The position numbers and the translations under genes were made by a program. DNA of 64,000 bases, taken from NCBI GenBank assembly GCA_963716865.1, contig CAVQUF010000005.1, forward strand, positions 186,001 to 250,000, in the 5' to 3' direction. The notes below the pieces were generated by a model, which worked only from the letters and a program-made list of their open reading frames with translations, was not told the origin of the DNA and searched no databases. The stretch comes from AC-32 sp963716865 (GTDB lineage Bacteria; Actinomycetota; Thermoleophilia; Gaiellales; Gaiellaceae). Each line of letters begins with the position of its first letter. Position 1 is the first letter of the stretch. Below, piece by piece: positions 42,134 to 50,705 of this stretch.

Positions 42134-44872
42134 GTGAGCGCGCTCCCGACCCCGATCGATCCCCCGGTCATACGCCCGTCCGATTCGGACGTCCCGAGGC
42201 TGCGGCCCAAGGCGGCCGCCTACTTCGTCGTCGTCGCCACGATCACCGCTGCCGCCGTCATCCCGCTGTTCGCTCACCTGAGCGCGAGCACGCCGGGCTG
42301 GGCGACGTTCCTGATCCTCGGGACGATCGCCGCGACGGCCCAGCTCTTCGTCGTCGGAACGCCTCGCCACCAGAGCTACCACACCACGATCGTCTTCCTG
42401 ATTCCCGCCGCGATGCTGCTCCCGCCGGAGCTCGTCGCCCTGATGGGAATCGTTTACCACATCCCGGAATGGCTCAAGACGCGGGTCCGCTGGTACGTCG
42501 CGACGTTCAACATCTGCATCTGGACGCTGGCGATGCTCGCCGCGTGGGGGGGCTTCCACGCCGTCATGCTCGCGTTCCCCGACACGAACTACGCCTTCGC
42601 GCTCGGCGGTCTCGCCGCCGCGACGTCGATGGTGCTGGTCAACCACGCCCTGATGGCGCCGATGCTGAAGGTCAAGAACGGGATCGCGTTCCGCGAGTCC
42701 GGCCTCTTCTCGTTCCAGAGCCTCTCGACCGACCTCGTGCTCGCGATGCTCGGGGTCGCGACCGCGGCGTTCTGGCTCGTGAACCCGTGGCTCGTGCTCT
42801 TCGCGGTCGCGCCGCTCTTCCTAATTCACCGCTCGCTCTCGGTGCCCCAGCTCCAGGAGGAGGCGCGGGTCGACCCCAAGACGGGGCTCTTCAACGCCCG
42901 CCACTTCACGTCCGCGCTCAACGAGGAGCTGACCCGGGCGGCGCGCTTCGAGCGGCCTCTCTCGCTGGTCATGGCCGACCTCGACCTCCTGCGCGACATC
43001 AACAACACGTACGGCCACCTGGCCGGCGACGCCGTCCTGCAGGGCATCGCGGAGGTCTTCCGCGCCCAGCTTCGCCACTACGACGTGCCGGCCCGCTTCG
43101 GAGGCGAGGAGTTCGCCATCCTCCTGCCCGAGACGCCGCCCGACCAGGCGTTCGAGATCGCCGAGCGGATCCGGCGCGCCGTGGCCGAGCGCACGTTCGA
43201 CGTCGAGACCTCGAGCGAGCCGATCCGGGCGACCGTCTCGATCGGCGTCGCCGCCTACCCGCGTGACGGCGCCGACGGCAACGAGCTGATCCACGAGGCG
43301 GACCTCGCCGTCTACCGCGCCAAGCTGCAGGGGCGCAACCGCGTTCTCGACGCGAGCTCCGAGCCGCTCCTCCTGCCCGAGAAGCGCCAGGCGCGGCTCG
43401 TGGCTGTCCCGGAGGAGGGTGACCATGTCGCGCCGCTCCCGCCGGCCGTCGAGGAGGTGCCGGAGCACGAGCGGCGCCATCCACGCCCGCACGCCCTCCA
43501 GGGCCCGCGGTTCCTCTCGCTCTCGGGCCGCCTGGCGACCTTCGTCGGCGTCGTCAGCGCGATCGGCATCGCCGCCGGCATGCTCGGCTGGATCTTCGGG
43601 GGGAGCACCGACTGGATCGGCCTCGCCGCGATCGTCACGCTGGTCGGCTTCGGCCAGGCGCTCGCGCTCGAGGTCGACGACGGCTCGATCTCCGTCAGCG
43701 CCGTCGGCTCGATCGCCGGAGCGGCGCTCTTCGGCCCGCGTGCGGCGCTTCCGCTGGCAATCACCATCGCCGTGGTCGAGTGGAGCGCACGCCGCTCTCC
43801 GTTCCACTACGTGCTGTTCAACATCGGCACGCTCTCCCTCTCGTCGCTCGCAGCCGCAGCCGTCTTCGCCGGCGCGAGTCTCGGAGGCGACGGGGAGGTC
43901 GCCCGTCTGATCTACATCGTCGCCGGGATCGCGGCGGGGGCGACGTACTACGCCGTCAACATGGGGCTGATCAGCCTCGTCGTCGCGATCGAGGGCCACG
44001 AGCGGTGGCTCTCCGTGTTCCGTGAACGGTTCGCCTGGCTGGCCACCCACTACCTCGTCTACGGCTTCATCGGCGGCGTGATCTGGGTCGGCTACGACGC
44101 CGCCGGGCCGTGGGCGCTGGCGGTCTTCGCGCTGCCGCTGCTCCTCATGCGGAAGACCCAGGAGGCCTACCTGCGCCACACTCAGAGAAGCGCGCAGAAG
44201 CTCCGGCAGGCGGCGGAGACGATCCAGACCCAGAACGTCTCGCTTGAGCACGCGAACAAGCTCCTCCGGGAGCGCTCGACCGCCGCGATGGAGAGCCTCT
44301 CGGCCACGGTCGACGCGCGTGATGCTTACACCGCGGGCCACTCGCGCCGTGTCCAGCAGCTTGCGCTCGCCATTGGCCGCGAGCTCGGGCTATCGCAGGC
44401 CGAGCTCGACCTGCTCGGGCACGCGGCCCTCTTCCACGACATCGGCAAGCTCGCGATCCCCGACGCGATCCTGCTCAAGCCCGCCAGCCTGACCGCGGAG
44501 GAGTGGGACCTGATGCAACGTCACGCGGACGAGGGCGCGCGCATCATCGACCGCCTCGGCTTCCTGAACGACGCCGTCCCGGCGATCCGTCACCACCACG
44601 AGCGGTTTGACGGCACGGGTTATCCCGAGCGGCTTCAGGGCGAGGAGATCCCGCTCGGGGCACGCATCATCCACGTAGCGGACGCTCTCGACTCGATGCT
44701 GACCACGCGCATCTACCGCGCGGCGCGTCCCGCCTCAGAGGCGCTCGACGAGCTTCGCCGGGCGGCCGGGACCCAGTTCTGCCCGCGGTGCGTAGCCGCA
44801 CTCGAGCGGATCCTGCCGCTCGAGGGCCTCGACGACGAGGGCGCACGCCGGCGGGTCCTCGCCGCCTCATAG
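42134..44872 (+). CDS. Hybrid GGDEF + HD-GYP membrane protein (c-di-GMP synthesis and breakdown)
   Basis: A 912-aa protein. Residues 1-235 contain about six membrane segments. A GGDEF domain follows with GGEEF at 323-327 and an inhibitory-site RxxD (RHYD) five residues before it, so it should be an active, product-inhibited cyclase. After a Pro/Glu-rich linker a second block of membrane segments (about 460-680) resembles the membrane domains of the HD-GYP proteins at 8.5-12.5 kb. A coiled linker leads to a complete HD-GYP domain: HDIGK from His768, HADEGARII, HHHERFDGTGYPE. Which activity dominates cannot be read from sequence. Confidence 0.9.
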   Translation: MSALPTPIDPPVIRPSDSDVPRLRPKAAAYFVVVATITAAAVIPLFAHLSASTPGWATFLILGTIAATAQLFVVGTPRHQSYHTTIVFLIPAAMLLPPELVALMGIVYHIPEWLKTRVRWYVATFNICIWTLAMLAAWGGFHAVMLAFPDTNYAFALGGLAAATSMVLVNHALMAPMLKVKNGIAFRESGLFSFQSLSTDLVLAMLGVATAAFWLVNPWLVLFAVAPLFLIHRSLSVPQLQEEARVDPKTGLFNARHFTSALNEELTRAARFERPLSLVMADLDLLRDINNTYGHLAGDAVLQGIAEVFRAQLRHYDVPARFGGEEFAILLPETPPDQAFEIAERIRRAVAERTFDVETSSEPIRATVSIGVAAYPRDGADGNELIHEADLAVYRAKLQGRNRVLDASSEPLLLPEKRQARLVAVPEEGDHVAPLPPAVEEVPEHERRHPRPHALQGPRFLSLSGRLATFVGVVSAIGIAAGMLGWIFGGSTDWIGLAAIVTLVGFGQALALEVDDGSISVSAVGSIAGAALFGPRAALPLAITIAVVEWSARRSPFHYVLFNIGTLSLSSLAAAAVFAGASLGGDGEVARLIYIVAGIAAGATYYAVNMGLISLVVAIEGHERWLSVFRERFAWLATHYLVYGFIGGVIWVGYDAAGPWALAVFALPLLLMRKTQEAYLRHTQRSAQKLRQAAETIQTQNVSLEHANKLLRERSTAAMESLSATVDARDAYTAGHSRRVQQLALAIGRELGLSQAELDLLGHAALFHDIGKLAIPDAILLKPASLTAEEWDLMQRHADEGARIIDRLGFLNDAVPAIRHHHERFDGTGYPERLQGEEIPLGARIIHVADALDSMLTTRIYRAARPASEALDELRRAAGTQFCPRCVAALERILPLEGLDDEGARRRVLAAS

Positions 44873-44921
44873 GCGTCCGCACGGCCCGGCTAGCAAACAG
44901 CTGTAGACGCTAGCCTGGAAG

Positions 44922-44949
44922 TTGCATCCAGGAGCAAATGCTCTACTAT
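44922..44949 (+). promoter_or_regulatory. Promoter with internal operator-like palindrome
   Basis: TTGCAT, 16 bases, TACTAT. The spacer holds a perfect inverted repeat GAGCA-aa-TGCTC (44932-44943), a typical position for a repressor site. The expected start is about 6 bases before the ATG at 44962. Confidence 0.55.
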
Positions 44950-44961
44950 TCTTGGTCCTAG

Positions 44962-45645
44962 ATGCCTCGCAGGCCCCAGTACCGCGCGGTGGCGGGCATC
45001 GACCGGGAGGCGCTCGCCGCATTCCAGGCCGGCATCCGCAAGCGCTACACGGACGCGCAGATCCTCGACGAGCTGGGCGCATCCGCGAAGCGGCTCGGCC
45101 GCTCCCCGACGATGCGCGAGTTCGCGGCCGACGCGGAGACGTCCGTGCACCCACAGACGGTCATCGAGCACTTCGGGAGCTGGAACGAGGCGAAGCGCAA
45201 GGCCGGGCTCGTGCCGCGCCGTTTCGCCACCCGCGAGGAGCTGCTCGAGCTCCTACGGGGCCTGGGGGACGACATCGGCCGGATCCCTACGGCCCGCGAC
45301 ATCGAGGAGCACCGCGGCCGCATGCCGTCCAAGTCGCTCTACTGGCACACGTTCGGCTCGCTGGCAAACGCGCTTCGCGAGGCCGGGTACGACGTGCCGG
45401 TGGGGGAGGAGAGGCTCGAACGGGCGCTCGAGCAGGGCGTGGAGCTCGCGCGAAAGCTCGGGCGGCTGCCGAAGTTCGCGGACTGGTCCGAGGCGCGGCG
45501 CCGGGACGAGACGCTCATGACGGAGTGGCAGATCTACCGCATGTTCCAGGGCCGGCGCGGCGCGTGGTCGACGTTCCAGTTCCTGATCCGCGAGCGGTTG
45601 CTGGAGTCGGGCGCGAAAGTGGCCACCGACGGCCGCCTTCTTTAG
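44962..45645 (+). CDS. HEAR-repeat (homing-endonuclease-associated repeat) DNA-binding protein
   Basis: A 227-aa protein made of three related helical repeats of about 55 residues: LGRSPTMREFAADAETSVHPQTV..HFGSWNEAKRKAG, IGRIPTARDIEEHRG..YWHTFGSLANALREAG, and LGRLPKFADWSEA..IYRMFQGRRGAWSTFQ. Such repeats usually accompany HNH homing nucleases, but no nuclease motif is present here, so a DNA-binding regulator is more likely. The palindrome inside its own promoter would suit autoregulation. Preceded by a locally AT-richer stretch. Confidence 0.75.
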   Translation: MPRRPQYRAVAGIDREALAAFQAGIRKRYTDAQILDELGASAKRLGRSPTMREFAADAETSVHPQTVIEHFGSWNEAKRKAGLVPRRFATREELLELLRGLGDDIGRIPTARDIEEHRGRMPSKSLYWHTFGSLANALREAGYDVPVGEERLERALEQGVELARKLGRLPKFADWSEARRRDETLMTEWQIYRMFQGRRGAWSTFQFLIRERLLESGAKVATDGRLL

Positions 45646-45666
45646 GGGAGAGACGCTAGAAAAGCG

Positions 45667-46455
45667 TTAGAGCGTCGCGAGCGCGGCGAGGCGCTGGAGA
45701 CAGAAGCGGGCCTCCTGCGGTGCGCGCACCGCAGGCAGCTCCTGCTCCTCGAAGTCGCGGTTCGGACGGAAGCGCTCCCGCTCGATCTCACGGCCCTCGG
45801 CCGCGACGACGAGCGTGCCCTCGCCGACCTCGCGCTTGCGAAGCTTCAGATGGAGGTACTGCTCGACGACCTCGAGCGCAGCCTTCGTCGAGGCGAAGAA
45901 GAGCTCCTCGCGGCCGGCTCCGATCCAGAGCGGGCGTCCCACGCCGCGGGCGAGCAACACCTGGCCGGGCCGGCGCTCGTCGAGCCACGCGGTCGCCATC
46001 GAGCCGCGGAGCTCCTCGAGCGAGGCCGGCAGGCCGTCCGATTTCTCGGCGAGCGCGAAGATCGCCTCGGAGTCGACCGTCATGTCCGGCTCGGCGCGCT
46101 CGAACCCGTACGTGTCCATCAGCTCGTCGTCGTTGAAGATGATCCCGTTGTGAACCCCGACGACCGCGCCGTGGCGGATGGGATGGTTGTTGGCCTCGAT
46201 GGTGGGGTGGCCCTTGGTGTAGTCGCGGACGTGTACGAGGACCTCGGTCGCGCTCGCCGGGAGGACGACGTCCTCGAGGAGCGTGCTCGCCCCGGAGGGC
46301 TTCTTCTGGATCTCGACGGAGCCGCCGGACGCCCGGTAGGCGTACCCGACCGCGTCCGCACCGCGCTCGGCGATCCCGGCCAGGAGCGCCTGCGCCCCCA
46401 GCGTCCGCTCGACGCTGCTCGACGCGCTCAGGCTGTATCCAGCGATTCCACACAT
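45667..46455 (-). CDS. Class II glutamine amidotransferase domain protein
   Basis: A 262-aa Ntn-type amidotransferase. I choose ATG 46455 so that the nucleophile cysteine is residue 2 (MCGIAGYSL), as the family requires. Other motifs are LVHVRDYTKGHPTIEANNHPI, GVHNGIIFN and DSEAIF, as in GlmS, PurF and AsnB N-terminal domains. No synthetase or isomerase domain follows, so it is a stand-alone glutaminase-type protein with an unknown acceptor. It is divergent from the sigma factor gene downstream of 46562. Confidence 0.88.
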   Translation of the reverse strand: MCGIAGYSLSASSSVERTLGAQALLAGIAERGADAVGYAYRASGGSVEIQKKPSGASTLLEDVVLPASATEVLVHVRDYTKGHPTIEANNHPIRHGAVVGVHNGIIFNDDELMDTYGFERAEPDMTVDSEAIFALAEKSDGLPASLEELRGSMATAWLDERRPGQVLLARGVGRPLWIGAGREELFFASTKAALEVVEQYLHLKLRKREVGEGTLVVAAEGREIERERFRPNRDFEEQELPAVRAPQEARFCLQRLAALATL

Positions 46456-46561
46456 CTCAGTCAGTAACCCCTTCAACGAGACTAGCGACTCGCCTTTCGG
46501 CCGCCACTGAGTGTGACGAGGCGCTCGGCTGAGAGTTAGGCACCGCAGAAATCACCGCTAT

Positions 46562-47617
46562 ATGCCTCTCGGTTCGACGCGGAGATCCCTGATCCCTCGT
46601 GCGGGGCAGGCATGCCTCAAGCGAGGGACTGGCGGTACCGATAGATCGAACATGGCGCAGCGGCCGCTCCCTGACGCGCTCCCCGAATCCGAAGGCCCAG
46701 AGGCGGAGGCCCGTCTCGAAGTCGTTCCCGAGGTCGCGGAGACCCCTGCCGAGCAGGAGGTCGAGGAGACCGAGGTCGAGGAGACGGAGCCGCAGACCGC
46801 CGATCCCCTCAAGCTCTACGTCCGCCAGATCGGCGACGGGCGCCTGCTCACGCCGCAGGAGGAGCGCGAGCTCGCGCGCCTCAAGGACGAGGGCGACGAG
46901 GCTGCAAAGCGAAAGCTGATCGAGTCCAACCTCCGGCTCGTGATGTCGATAACGCGCAACTACACGAAGGCCGGCGTCCCGCTGCTCGACCTGATCCAGG
47001 AGGGAAACCTCGGCCTGATCCGGGCGGTGGAGAAGTTCGACTACAAGCTCGGCTTCAAGCTCTCCACCTATGCGACCTGGTGGATCCGCCAGTCGATCAC
47101 GCGGGCGCTCGCCGACCAGGGGCGGACGATCCGCCTGCCGGTCCACGTCGCCGAGCAGGTGCGCAAGGTCATGCGGGCCCGCCGCGTCCTCGCCCAGAAG
47201 CTGAACCGCGAGCCCCTGCTGCCGGAGATCGCCAAGGAGAGCGGCTTCCCGATCGAGCGTGTACGCACGCTGCTCGAGCTCGTGGAGGATCCGGTCAGCC
47301 TGGAGACGCCCGTCGGAGACGGCGAGAGCCTCTACGGCGACCTGATCGAGGACACGAACTCCGACCGGCCCGACGACGCGACGGCCGAGGTCCTGCGCTC
47401 GGCGGAGCTCTCCGACGCGCTGCTTCGTCTCTCGCCGCGGATGCGGCACGTTCTCTGCCGCCGGTTCGGGCTCGACGGCGAGGCTCCCCAGACGCTCGAA
47501 GAGGTCGGCGCCGACCTCGGGATCACCCGCGAGCGCGTCCGCCAGCTCGAGTCGCGCGCGCTGCGCGAGCTCCGGACGGTCGCGCCCGCCCTCCAGCTCT
47601 ATCTGCGCGGCGAGTAG
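46562..47617 (+). CDS. Sigma-70 family RNA polymerase sigma factor (primary-type, no region 1.1)
   Basis: A 351-aa sigma factor; a later ATG at 46652 would give 322 aa and may be the true start because the first 30 residues look non-conserved. An acidic N-terminus is followed by region 1.2 (DPLKLYVRQIG), region 2 (NLRLVMSITRNY, DLIQEGNLGLIRAVEKFD, FSTYATWWIRQ-like), region 3 and region 4.2 (LGITRERVRQLESRALREL). The 6-base gap to the stop of the next sigma gene makes the two convergent. It is probably a group 2 (SigB/HrdB-like) factor. Confidence 0.93.
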   Translation: MPLGSTRRSLIPRAGQACLKRGTGGTDRSNMAQRPLPDALPESEGPEAEARLEVVPEVAETPAEQEVEETEVEETEPQTADPLKLYVRQIGDGRLLTPQEERELARLKDEGDEAAKRKLIESNLRLVMSITRNYTKAGVPLLDLIQEGNLGLIRAVEKFDYKLGFKLSTYATWWIRQSITRALADQGRTIRLPVHVAEQVRKVMRARRVLAQKLNREPLLPEIAKESGFPIERVRTLLELVEDPVSLETPVGDGESLYGDLIEDTNSDRPDDATAEVLRSAELSDALLRLSPRMRHVLCRRFGLDGEAPQTLEEVGADLGITRERVRQLESRALRELRTVAPALQLYLRGE

Positions 47618-47623
47618 CGCCGT

Positions 47624-48709
47624 CTAGCTGACGACGGCTTCCATCTCGCGCAGGCGCGAGAGGCGCTTCAGCGCCTCGGTCTCGATCTGGCGCACGCGCT
47701 CCCGCGTCAGACCGAGGCGTCGTCCGATGTCCTCGAGCGTCTTCGGGTCCGCGTCGCCGAGCCCGTACCGCAGGATGAGCACCCGGCGCTCGCGCTCGGA
47801 CAGGGCCGCAAGCGCTTCCCCGAGCGCCTGGCAGCGCATCGAGACCTCGACCTGCTCGTCGGGGAGAGGCTCCTCACCTGCGACGAAGTCCCCGAAGACG
47901 GCGTCCTCGGCCTCGCCGACCGGCTGGTCGAGGCTGGTGGAGGCTCTGGCCGCAGCCTTGACCTCGTGCGCCTGCGCCAGCGGCAGGTTCGCCTCCTCGG
48001 CGATCTCGTCCAGCGACGGCTCCCGTCCGAGCTGCGTCCAGAGCGTCCGCTCGGCGCGGTTCAGCTTCTGCATCCGCTCGACGATGTGCACGGGCATCCG
48101 GATCGTCCGTGCCTTGTCCGCGAGCGCCCGCGCGACCGCCTGCCGGATCCACCAGGTCGCATAGGTCGAGAACTTGTAGCCGCGCCGCCAGTCGAACTTC
48201 TCGACGGCACGGATGAGCCCGAGCGTTCCCTCCTGGATCAGATCGAGGAACGGGAGGCCCTGGTTGCGGTAGTTCTTCGCGATCGAGACGACCAGGCGCA
48301 GGTTCGACTGGATCATCCGCTGCTTCGCCTCGTCGTCGCCGCGTTCGATCCGCTTCGCGAGCTCGACCTCCTGCGCGGCGGTCAGCAGCGGATGCCGGCC
48401 GGCGTCGCGGAGGAAGAGCTGGAGCGCGTCGGTCGTCGTCTCGTGGGCGGCCGGCTCCGGGGGCGGGGGCGGCGCCTGCTCGGCCTGCTCAACGATCTCG
48501 ATTCCCCGCTGCTCGAGCCCTCTGTAGACCGCGTCCACCTCGAGCGCGTCCAGTCGCAGCGGCTCGAGCGCCTCGGCAAGCTCCGCATGCCGCATCGACC
48601 CGGTCTGCTCCGCCGCCTCTACGAGGTCCTGGACCTCCGGGGTTGCGAGGACGCTCTCGACCTCGACTGCTGCCATCCCCATCTGAGCGGTCTTCTCACC
48701 GCCGATCAT
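47624..48709 (-). CDS. Sigma-70 family RNA polymerase sigma factor with region 1.1-like domain
   Basis: A 361-aa factor. Residues about 20-75 look like region 1.1 (VLATPEVQDLVEAAEQTGSMRHAEL...), which marks primary sigma factors. Then region 1.2 (DALQLFLRDAG), region 2 (NLRLVVSIAKNYRNQGLPFLDLIQEGTLG; YATWWIRQAV), region 3 and region 4.2 (LGLTRERVRQIETEALKRL). It could be the housekeeping SigA/RpoD or a close paralogue; the window cannot decide. TTGACA at 48772-48767 lies upstream on this strand without a clear -10. Confidence 0.92.
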   Translation of the reverse strand: MIGGEKTAQMGMAAVEVESVLATPEVQDLVEAAEQTGSMRHAELAEALEPLRLDALEVDAVYRGLEQRGIEIVEQAEQAPPPPPEPAAHETTTDALQLFLRDAGRHPLLTAAQEVELAKRIERGDDEAKQRMIQSNLRLVVSIAKNYRNQGLPFLDLIQEGTLGLIRAVEKFDWRRGYKFSTYATWWIRQAVARALADKARTIRMPVHIVERMQKLNRAERTLWTQLGREPSLDEIAEEANLPLAQAHEVKAAARASTSLDQPVGEAEDAVFGDFVAGEEPLPDEQVEVSMRCQALGEALAALSERERRVLILRYGLGDADPKTLEDIGRRLGLTRERVRQIETEALKRLSRLREMEAVVS

Positions 48710-49100
48710 GCTCGAAAAAAACCTCTTCTCGACGCGACGCCTGCACGTGCACGGTAACGGGTGTTATGTCAAGTCGGCAACCTGCCATCGAACCACCCCA
48801 CTGCCACAAAGCGTCCCCTGGGTAAAAAAAATTCGCCGAGCCGGTCTCCCTTTCGTCCACCACTCTCGCTGACCTTCCCCTTGCGGGTAGAGCCCTCGAG
48901 CTTGGCTTCGACCTACTCAGGTCCCGTGCTCGGCGCAGGAGGGAATCTAGGGGCTGGGCAAGGCCCTTTCAAGGGGTCGGAGCACGTCGAGGCCGCAATT
49001 TGCGGAAATTCAATTTTCCACATTTCCACAGCAGAGCGTGCAGCTTGTGGAAAACCGAAACCGGGCACCGCAGGCGCCGCCGAGGTAGGGTGCGCTCCCG
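48710..49100. other. 391-bp intergenic region with dyad elements and DnaA-box-like sites
   Basis: No gene. From left to right: palindrome TGCACGTGCA (48741-48750), TTGACA on the minus strand (48767-48772), an A8 run near 48825, a 7-bp long-range stem CGTGCTC/GAGCACG (48925-48931 with 48980-48986) holding a CCCTT-tc-AAGGG hairpin, palindrome CCGCAA-t-TTGCGG (48993-49005), and the TTTTCCACA cluster described separately. It separates divergent genes and is the AT-richest stretch between 44 and 52 kb. Confidence 0.6.
49014..49054. promoter_or_regulatory. Cluster of DnaA-box-like 9-mers
   Basis: TTTTCCACA at 49014-49022, ATTTCCACA at 49022-49030 and an inverted TGTGGAAAA at 49046-49054. The first and third fit TTWTNCACA. 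No dnaA, dnaN or gyr gene is nearby, so a titration or regulatory cluster is more likely than the origin. Confidence 0.35.
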
Positions 49101-49328
49101 GTGCCGCACCTCCGCCCCCCGTCGGTCTCGCACGGCTTCGCGGCCTTCCTGTGGGGCTTCGGCCTGGGCGCGTTCATCTGGCTGGGGCTGCTCGCGGTCG
49201 GCGTCACGGGAGCGACGTCGTTCATCGTCGGGGCGGTCTCCGGCCTGCTGATCTTCCTCTTCGTGCGCGTCTACGGCGCCGGCGGGCGGCGGGATCAGGC
49301 AGCGCGCCGCGGCGAGCGGGCCCGCTGA
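49101..49328 (+). CDS. Small two-span membrane protein
   Basis: A 75-aa protein with a GTG start, two hydrophobic segments (about residues 12-33 and 38-56) and a basic Arg-rich C-terminal tail. No family recognised and no Shine-Dalgarno sequence is evident. The hydrophobic pattern argues for a real gene despite the short length. Confidence 0.5.
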   Translation: MPHLRPPSVSHGFAAFLWGFGLGAFIWLGLLAVGVTGATSFIVGAVSGLLIFLFVRVYGAGGRRDQAARRGERAR

Positions 49329-49477
49329 ACCAGCCCCAGGAGCAGCATCCGCAGCAGATCGGCCCCGAGCGCCTCCCGGAGACGATCGCGCACGGGCCGG
49401 CGGGGAAGGGGCTCCACCCCACTCAGCGTCACGAGAAGGTCGATTGCTCGGTGGTTGCGGCCGTACAGGGCGGACAC
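49295..49477 (-). CDS. Small uncharacterised protein
   Basis: A 60-aa frame from GTG 49477, beginning VSALYGRNHRAIDLLVTL and rich in Leu and Arg. Composition (Tyr-Gly-Arg-Asn-His start, amphipathic helices) looks like protein rather than chance, but no ribosome site is visible and its 3' end overlaps the convergent membrane-protein gene by 34 bases. Confidence 0.4.
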   Translation of the reverse strand: MSALYGRNHRAIDLLVTLSGVEPLPRRPVRDRLREALGADLLRMLLLGLVQRARSPRRAA

Positions 49478-49533
49478 GTCAACGCACGTATCGGCTGAGG
49501 GCCCGGCGGGGTCAACCCTCCGGGGAGTGAGGC

Positions 49534-50172
49534 TTACAGCGCGAGCCGGCGCGAATCGAACCGCGCCGAGTGGAGATCGGCGGTGAACTCCGCGAGCACC
49601 CGCTCGCCGTCGCCCGCAAAGACGTGCTCCACGACGCCGACGTCCGCGTCGTTGTGGAACGGCAGGTCCACATGATCGGCGGAGACGAGGTTGACCGACA
49701 TGCTCGCGCACACCGGGCAGCGCACGGCGACGCCGATCGTGCCGCCGTCGTGCGCCGGGGCAAGCAGGAAGAACGACGACGGAAACACGGGCCTGGGCCG
49801 CTCCTCCGGGTAGCAGAAGAAGCTCCAGGGCCACTCCCCCGCCTGGATACGACGGGCCGCAAGGTCGGCGAGCTCGTCCTCGAGCGGGTCGAGCTTCGCG
49901 GTCATCAGGTTGAGGAAGACACCTTCACGGAGCCCGAGCGGAGCCCAGTCGAGGTCGTCGTGCGACAGCAGTCCCGGATGCCTTCCTCCGCAGCTGCAGT
50001 CGAACGAGACCCCGTAGACGGCCGGGTGCGCGGCTCCGGCGAGCTGCTCGATGCGCCGGAACGACGACAGCGCCACGCGGGCCTCTCCCCGCTGGGGGCA
50101 CGAAAACGCGTATCGGCTCGTGAGGACGTCGTACATCGCTCTCTTGTAATCGGCGTTCCGGACGCCGTTCAC
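49534..50172 (-). CDS. Uncharacterised protein with cysteine-rich (possible zinc-binding) sites
   Basis: A 212-aa soluble protein. Cysteines occur as FDCSCGGRHPG near residue 58 and as RCPVCASM near 150, which could form a metal site with nearby His. The middle part (GEWPWSFFCYPEERPRPVFPSSFFLLAP) is aromatic-rich. The start is GTG 50172, though ATG 50136 with AAGAGAG before it is also possible. It precedes no clear operon partner; apt ends 12 bases upstream on the same strand. Function unknown. Confidence 0.7.
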   Translation of the reverse strand: MNGVRNADYKRAMYDVLTSRYAFSCPQRGEARVALSSFRRIEQLAGAAHPAVYGVSFDCSCGGRHPGLLSHDDLDWAPLGLREGVFLNLMTAKLDPLEDELADLAARRIQAGEWPWSFFCYPEERPRPVFPSSFFLLAPAHDGGTIGVAVRCPVCASMSVNLVSADHVDLPFHNDADVGVVEHVFAGDGERVLAEFTADLHSARFDSRRLAL

Positions 50173-50184
50173 AACCTCGGTGTC

Positions 50185-50703
50185 TCAGTACGTTATGAGC
50201 GAGTGGACGTCGTAGGCCTCGAGATGTTTGCGGCCCTCGAGAAACGCCAGCTCGATCACGAAGGCGACGCCGACGATCTTCCCGCCGAGCTGCTCGGCCA
50301 GGTCGCAGATCGCCGCCGCGGTCCCCCCCGTCGCGAGCACGTCGTCGTGCACGAGGACGCGCGCTCCGTCCGCGATCGCGTCTGCATGGAGCTCCAGGGT
50401 GTTCTCGCCGTACTCGAGCGCGTACGAGGCGCTCACGGTCTTCCAGGGCAGCTTCCCGGGCCGCCGCGCGGCGACGAAGCCGCAGCCGAGCTTGTATGCG
50501 AGCGATGCCCCGAGAATGAACCCGCGGGCCTCGGCCCCGAGGATCAGGTCAGGCTTCCGCGGCTCGATCCACTCGGCCAGGAGGTCGACCGCCTCGTGCA
50601 GCGTGGCCGGGTCGGCCAGGAGCGGCATCATGTCCTTGAAGACGATCCCCTTCTCGGGGAAGTCCGGGACGTCGCGGATCTTCGCCTTCAGCGTCTCCGT
50701 CAC
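50185..50703 (-). CDS. apt: Adenine phosphoribosyltransferase
   Basis: A 172-aa enzyme that salvages adenine to AMP using PRPP. The PRPP loop is VLVHDDVLATGGTA, and DVPDFPEKGIVFKDM plus GAEARGFILG are family signatures. GTG 50703 lies 2 bases after the stop of the MerR-type gene, so apt is the last gene of the rsiG-garA-ftsR-apt operon. Confidence 0.94.
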   Translation of the reverse strand: MTETLKAKIRDVPDFPEKGIVFKDMMPLLADPATLHEAVDLLAEWIEPRKPDLILGAEARGFILGASLAYKLGCGFVAARRPGKLPWKTVSASYALEYGENTLELHADAIADGARVLVHDDVLATGGTAAAICDLAEQLGGKIVGVAFVIELAFLEGRKHLEAYDVHSLITY

Positions 50704-50705
50704 GC

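Noticed and set aside
49014..49054. Chromosomal origin oriC
   Set aside because: Only three box-like sites and no dnaA, dnaN, gyrB, rnpA or similar marker in the window.
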